A DNA stretch of 5,040 nt from Actinomycetes bacterium (GTDB taxonomy: Bacteria; Actinomycetota; Actinomycetes; Mycobacteriales; Micromonosporaceae), in the NCBI GenBank assembly GCA_023437285.1, contig JAEZGP010000105.1:1-5040 (forward strand), written 5' to 3'. This document shows positions 1-5,040 of this stretch, piece after piece. A program made the position numbers and the translations under genes. Numbering within the stretch: the first letter of the stretch is position 1; each line of letters opens with the position of its first letter. Below the pieces are notes generated by a model. The model did no database searches and had not been told where the DNA came from. It saw only the letters and a list, made by a program, of their open reading frames with translations.

Positions 1-2183
<2,183 letters not shown>

Positions 2184-2187
<4 letters not shown>

Positions 2188-3350
2188 GTCGAGTACGCCG
2201 AGTTCTCGTGCACGTATCCGTGGGACAGGTCGTTTGTCCATATGGTGGCGGTCTCCTCGCCTGCGCCAAGGTCGATGAGCACGTGCACGTCGCGGCCGGA
2301 CAGGTCTACCTTCGAGCGGTCGGCGGCGGCCTGGCCGCCCTTGCAGATCCACACATCGTTGACGGCCACGTCGACGTTGTCGGCGACGAAGTCGGCGTCG
2401 GCCGTGCCGGCGGCGGACAGGATGCGGCCCCAGTTGGGGTCGTTGCCGAACATCGCGGTCTTGAACAGGTTGGACCGGGCGACCGCGCGGCCCACGGTCA
2501 CGGCGTCGACCTCGCTGGCCGCCGCGCGTACCTCGATGCGGATCTCCTTCGTGGCGCCCTCGGCGTCGGAGATGAGCTGCCGGCCGAGGTCGGCGAGCGC
2601 GGCGTACACCTGCTCGTAGAGTTCCTCGGGCGTCGGCTGGATGCCGCTCGCGCCGTTGGCCAGCAGCAGCACGGTGTCGTTGGTGGACATGCAGCCGTCG
2701 GAGTCGATGCGGTCGAGCGTCCGGGCGGTCGCGGCGCGCAGCGCCGTGTCCAGGGCCGCCGGGTCGGCCACCGCGTCGGTGGTGAGCACGCACAGCATCG
2801 TGGCCAGGCCCGGCGCGAGCATGCCCGCCCCCTTGATCATGCCGCCGACGCTCCAGCCCTCGCCCTGCGCGACCGTGGTCTTGGGGCGGCTGTCGGTGGT
2901 CATGATCGCCTCGGCCGCGGCCGGCCCGCCGTCGCGCGCGAGGTTCCGGACGGCCGCGTTGATGCCGGCGATCAGCTTGTCCATGGGCAGCCGTTCGCCG
3001 ATCAGGCCGGTGGAGCAGACCGCCACGTCGGCCGCGCCGAGCACCGCCCGGCCCTTGGTGAGCTTGGCCGCCACGTGCTCGGCGGTGCGGTGGGTGTCCT
3101 GGAACCCGCCGGGGCCGGTGCACGCGTTGGCGCCGCCGGAGTTGAGCACGACCGCGCGGACGATGCCGGCGCGCAGCACCTGCTGGCTCCACAGCACCGG
3201 GGCGGCCTTGACCTTGTTGGTGGTGAACACGCCGGCGGCGGTCGCGTCGGGTCCGTCGTTGACGACGAGCGCCACGTCGGGCCCGCCGCTGGACTTGATG
3301 CCGGCGGCGACGCCGGCCGCCCGGAATCCCTTGGGATGGGTGACGCTCAC
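2184..3350 (-). CDS. argJ: Glutamate N-acetyltransferase / ornithine acetyltransferase ArgJ
   Basis: A 388-residue ArgJ that moves the acetyl group from N-acetylornithine to glutamate, closing the cyclic pathway. It is an Ntn-hydrolase-type proenzyme that cleaves itself into two chains. The cleavage motif [14 protein letters not shown] spans 173-186, so cutting should fall between Ala183 and the nucleophile Thr184. Other landmarks are [13 protein letters not shown] (70-82), [12 protein letters not shown] (112-123) with the oxyanion-hole Thr114/Gly115, DGCMSTNDT (218-226), [10 protein letters not shown] (301-310) and the C-terminal active-site segment ending at Asn383 and Thr388. The GTG start overlaps the argC stop as GTGA and has a GGGAG site 7 bases upstream. 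A longer reading from an ATG at 3413 adds 21 unrelated residues and is less likely. Whether the enzyme also uses acetyl-CoA (bifunctional) cannot be decided from the sequence. Confidence 0.97.
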
Positions 3351-4357
3351 GGGGCAACTCCCAGGGCGCTCAGGCCGGCCGTCTCCGGCAGGCCGCACAT
3401 CAGGTTGGCGCACTGCACGGCCTGGGCGGCGGCGCCCTTGCCGAGGTTGTCGATGGCGGACTGCACGATGATCCGGCCGCTGTCGATGTCGACCGTGGCC
3501 TGCAGGTGGGCGGCGTTGGAGCCGTAGGTCGCGGCCGTGTGCGGCCAGGCGCCCTCCGGCAGCACGGTGACGAAGGGCTCACCGTCGTACGCCTTCGCCA
3601 GCGTCGCCCGTACCCCGGCGGCGTCGATGTCGCCGGTGGGTCGCATGGTGACCGTGGCCAGGATGCCGCGCGGCATCGGGGCCAGGATCGGGGTGAACGA
3701 CAGGCTGCGGGCCCCCGTGGCCTGCTTGATCTCGGGTACGTGCTGGTGCGCGCCGACCTTGTAGCCCGACAGGTCGCCCATCACCTCGGTGGCGAGCAGG
3801 TGGGCCTTGAGGTTTCGGCCGGCGCCGGACGTGCCGGACGAAGCGACGACCACCACGTCGTCGGGGTCGGCCACGCCGGCCGCGATCAGCGGGGCGAGCG
3901 CCAGGGTCGTGGCCACGGCGTAGCAGCCGGTGTTGGCGACCCGGTCGGCCTGCTTGATCAGCTCGCGCTGGCCGGGCAGCTCGGGCAGCCCGTACGTCCA
4001 GGTGCCGGCGTGGGTGCCCCCGTAGTAGCGGGCCCACACCTCGGCATCGTGGAGCCGAAAGTCGGCACCCAGGTCGACGATCTTGGTGGTGGCCGGCAGC
4101 TGGGCGGCCACCACGGCGGACTCGCCGTGCGGCAGCGCGAGGAACACCAGGTCGGCGCCGGCGAGCGCGGCCGGCTCGGTCGGCGCGAAGGTGAGGCCCA
4201 GGCCGACCAGGTGCGGGTGCACGGAGTGCACCGGGGCGCCGGCGTTGCGGTGCGCGGTGGCCGCCACGATGTCGAAGGTCGGGTGCCCGGCGAGCAGGCG
4301 CAGCAGTTCGCCTCCCGCGTACCCGCTGGCCCCGACGACCGCCACCGCGATGCCCAT
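3347..4357 (-). CDS. argC: N-acetyl-gamma-glutamyl-phosphate reductase ArgC
   Basis: A 336-residue NADPH-dependent reductase that converts N-acetylglutamyl 5-phosphate to the semialdehyde. The N-terminal Rossmann fold shows [16 protein letters not shown] (7-22) with the GxSGxxG nucleotide loop. FLALPHG (72-78) and DLGADFRL (95-102) follow, then the active site ANTGCYA (141-147) with the thioester Cys145, SSGTSGAGR (173-181), and GAHQHVPEI (202-210) carrying the catalytic and binding residues His204, His206 and Glu209. The C-terminal YGSNAAH and [13 protein letters not shown] segments are typical. It is the first gene of the operon. ATG 4357 is chosen because a strong GGAGGGAG lies 8 bases upstream and the protein then begins directly at the Rossmann strand; an in-frame ATG at 4405 would fall in the promoter, and GTG 4366 is too close to the ribosome site. 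Confidence 0.97.
   Translation of the reverse strand: MGIAVAVVGASGYAGGELLRLLAGHPTFDIVAATAHRNAGAPVHSVHPHLVGLGLTFAPTEPAALAGADLVFLALPHGESAVVAAQLPATTKIVDLGADFRLHDAEVWARYYGGTHAGTWTYGLPELPGQRELIKQADRVANTGCYAVATTLALAPLIAAGVADPDDVVVVASSGTSGAGRNLKAHLLATEVMGDLSGYKVGAHQHVPEIKQATGARSLSFTPILAPMPRGILATVTMRPTGDIDAAGVRATLAKAYDGEPFVTVLPEGAWPHTAATYGSNAAHLQATVDIDSGRIIVQSAIDNLGKGAAAQAVQCANLMCGLPETAGLSALGVAP
3358..3362 (-). promoter_or_regulatory. argJ ribosome binding site that fixes the GTG start
   Basis: GGGAG on the minus strand lies within the last codons of argC, 7 bases before the GTG at 3350. This spacing is ideal and favours GTG 3350 over the in-frame ATG at 3413. Confidence 0.75.
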
Positions 4358-4365
4358 ACCGAGCA

Positions 4366-4373
4366 CTCCCTCC
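4366..4373 (-). promoter_or_regulatory. argC ribosome binding site
   Basis: GGAGGGAG on the minus strand, ending 8 bases before ATG 4357. It is the strongest ribosome binding site of the operon, as expected for its first gene, and it settles the argC start. Confidence 0.85.
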
Positions 4374-4388
4374 GTTGTCCCGCTCGTG

Positions 4389-4418
4389 ACTGTATCACTA
4401 TGCACGAGATCGCAACAA
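4389..4418 (-). promoter_or_regulatory. Probable argCJBDF promoter
   Basis: On the minus strand, TTGTTG (4418-4413) and TACAGT (4394-4389) are separated by 18 bases and resemble -35 and -10 elements (3 of 6 and 4 of 6 consensus matches). They lie in the only A/T-rich patch upstream of argC. Transcription would begin near 4382, giving a leader of about 25 bases that includes the ribosome site. Both elements are covered by the putative ARG boxes. The consensus match is modest, so exact boundaries are uncertain. Confidence 0.5.
4391..4404. promoter_or_regulatory. Putative ARG box 1 (ArgR operator)
   Basis: TGTATCACTATGCA is an imperfect palindrome, TGTAT-N4-ATGCA, with 4 of 5 arm positions matching. 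It resembles the TGCAT-N4-ATGCA-like half-site pattern of actinobacterial ARG boxes. It covers the presumed -10 element of argC. Assigned as an ArgR site because of position ahead of argC and its pairing with a second box; the repressor gene itself is not in the window. Confidence 0.6.
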
Positions 4419-4424
4419 CATGCA
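4411..4424. promoter_or_regulatory. Putative ARG box 2 (ArgR operator)
   Basis: CGCAACAACATGCA has one perfect ATGCA arm and one weaker arm (CGCAA, 3 of 5 matching TGCAT) with the same 4-base centre. Its centre lies 20 bp from the centre of box 1, about two helical turns, as in the tandem operators bound by ArgR hexamers. It covers the presumed -35 element. Alone it would not be convincing; the spacing to box 1 is what supports it. Confidence 0.45.
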
Positions 4425-4480
4425 GCCGGTTTGGGCGTCGCTTCCGTCGGTCTCCTCCGGTCGATCAGCGCGTCGGCAGA

Positions 4481-4493
4481 ACATCTGTATTAC
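4481..4493 (+). promoter_or_regulatory. Possible promoter of the 132-residue hypothetical gene, perhaps leaderless
   Basis: ACATCTGTATTAC is an isolated A/T-rich patch with a TATTAC (4488-4493) that matches 4 of 6 -10 positions and ends 10 bases before GTG 4504. No Shine-Dalgarno sequence precedes that GTG. Transcription starting at or very near the GTG, giving a leaderless message as is common in actinobacteria, would explain both facts. No good -35 element is visible. Confidence 0.3.
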
Positions 4494-4503
4494 CGTCGGA
4501 CGC

Positions 4504-4902
4504 GTGAGCGCTCCTGAACGCGGCCCCCGGTACGAGCCGATGACACTGGCGGCGCTCGCCAACCTGCTGTCCACCGCCGACGACCATCTTCGCTGGCGCT
4601 TCGTCGCGGAATTCCTCGAGGAGTACCGGTGGGAGCCGGCCGCCGAACGCGCGCAGCTCCTCTCGCCCGAGCCTTCGCCGACCGGCGACGACCGATGGGA
4701 CGTCTTCCTGGCCGCGCTGGCAGAGCACCTTGCGGCGCAGGACGGACGAGCCGCTCCCGACTGGGCACAGTCACGGTCGCTGCGACGCTTCTGGTTCCCG
4801 TTCAACACGCGCGCCGCCCGCGTCGACGCGATCGTGCACGCGCCGGCCGCCTTCCGGCGCCGTGGCGTATTCATCGCCACCCAGGAACTGGAGGTGGCGT
4901 GA
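4504..4902 (+). CDS. Conserved hypothetical protein, 132 residues; possible antitoxin-like partner protein
   Basis: A small soluble protein with no signal peptide or membrane segment. Residues 14-45 form a predicted helical region (TLAALANLL, then RWRFVAEFLEEYRWEP); 59-77 contain PTGDDRWDVFLAALAEHLA; 93-100 are the aromatic LRRFWFPF; and the C-terminus has VHAPAAFRRRGVFI (111-124) and a QELEVA tail. I recall this layout from many actinobacterial hypothetical proteins, often encoded just before a DUF6036 or AbiEii-like nucleotidyltransferase; that is memory, not a search, and function is unknown. Coding status is supported by strong codon bias and a definite stop. The start is uncertain: GTG 4504 fits a leaderless message, while ATG 4540 would give 120 residues. 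An ATG at 4420 lies within the ARG box region and is unlikely. It is divergent from argC and unrelated to arginine synthesis. Confidence 0.8.
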   Translation: MSAPERGPRYEPMTLAALANLLSTADDHLRWRFVAEFLEEYRWEPAAERAQLLSPEPSPTGDDRWDVFLAALAEHLAAQDGRAAPDWAQSRSLRRFWFPFNTRAARVDAIVHAPAAFRRRGVFIATQELEVA

Positions 4903-5030
4903 CGGACCCCGATCCGCTTCTGGTTCAATGCCGCCGAAGAGCACGGGAACGACCGGCGGAGGAGCGATGGGCACCTGGGGCCACGGCAATTTCGACAGCG
5001 ACACCGCCGCCGACCATCTGTCGATCGTGA
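4899..5030 (+). other. Short frame beginning in a GTGA overlap; possible remnant of a lost second gene
   Basis: A GTG at 4899 overlaps the stop of the preceding gene as GTGA and opens 43 codons beginning VTDPDPLLVQCRRRARERPA. After about 23 codons it runs out of frame through the DUF4259 gene and stops at 5030, so the later part is probably not real protein. The GTGA junction is what one expects for a coupled partner gene, suggesting that a downstream partner once started here and was truncated or replaced. It may equally be chance, because the region 4903-4966 is only a 64-base intergenic spacer if the frame is not used. Confidence 0.2.
4958..4964 (+). promoter_or_regulatory. Ribosome binding site of the DUF4259 gene
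   Basis: GGAGGAG ends 2 bases before ATG 4967 (4 bases counted from GGAGG). It is a strong though closely spaced site and supports that start over the overlapping GTG frame. Confidence 0.65.
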
Positions 5031-5040
5031 CCGGTCGCCT
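4967..5040 (+). CDS. DUF4259 domain protein, N-terminal fragment (cut by window edge)
   Basis: Twenty-four codons are visible, beginning MGTWGHGNFDSDTAADHLSI. The opening MGTWGxGxFDxDxAxD is the characteristic N-terminus of DUF4259 proteins, small cytoplasmic proteins of unknown function that usually span roughly 130-150 residues. A strong GGAGGAG precedes the ATG. It follows the 132-residue hypothetical gene by 64 bases on the same strand and could share its transcript. No function is proposed; the rest of the gene lies outside the window. Confidence 0.85.
   Translation, partial: MGTWGHGNFDSDTAADHLSIVTGR

Noticed and set aside
2188..3357. Upstream extension of the argB frame to 689 codons
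   Set aside because: It is an out-of-frame reading of argJ with no kinase similarity; ArgB begins normally at ATG 2187.
4420..4503. ATG 4420 as the start of the hypothetical gene, giving 160 residues
   Set aside because: The codon lies inside the second ARG-box-like element, has no ribosome site, and the added residues look non-coding in composition.
4358..4503. Riboswitch, attenuator or small RNA in the divergent spacer
   Set aside because: The argC leader would be only about 25 bases, too short for a riboswitch or attenuator, and no stable hairpin followed by a T-run is visible.
4398..4928. Minus-strand open frames of 77-176 codons opposite the hypothetical gene
   Set aside because: Low-complexity shadow frames without ribosome sites or recognisable motifs; the 176-codon one would also run into the argC promoter.

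Overview
The window comes from a very GC-rich actinobacterium. GTG and ATG starts, third-position G/C bias, a clustered arg operon and the style of the small hypothetical genes would fit Micromonosporaceae (Actinoplanes/Micromonospora-like), but that family assignment is an inference from general resemblance.

About 86% of the window (1-4357) is a minus-strand arginine biosynthesis operon. In transcription order it is argC (4357-3347), argJ (3350-2184), argB (2187-1288), argD (1291-113) and the first 38 codons of argF (116 to the window edge). Every junction is a 4-base stop/start overlap: GTGA once and ATGA three times. The genes therefore look co-transcribed and translationally coupled. ArgJ makes N-acetylglutamate by transferring acetyl from N-acetylornithine; ArgB phosphorylates it; ArgC reduces it to the semialdehyde; ArgD transaminates it to N-acetylornithine; ArgJ recycles the acetyl group and releases ornithine; ArgF carbamoylates ornithine to citrulline. 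All catalytic residues that I know how to look for are present, so the pathway appears functional.

The 146-base divergent spacer (4358-4503) holds a strong argC ribosome binding site, a plausible minus-strand sigma-A-type promoter and two imperfect ARG-box-like palindromes whose centres are 20 bp apart and which overlap that promoter. This is the geometry expected for ArgR repression.

To the right, on the plus strand, is a 132-residue hypothetical gene (4504-4902) of a type I believe is widespread in actinobacteria, often beside a nucleotidyltransferase-like gene. Here the expected partner seems missing: only a 43-codon frame beginning in a GTGA overlap remains, and it runs into a well-positioned start (4967) of a DUF4259-family gene that continues past the window end.

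I see no RNA genes, mobile elements, CRISPR arrays or terminators. Most of the window is an ordinary, well-understood biosynthetic operon; the least explained part is 4425-5040.
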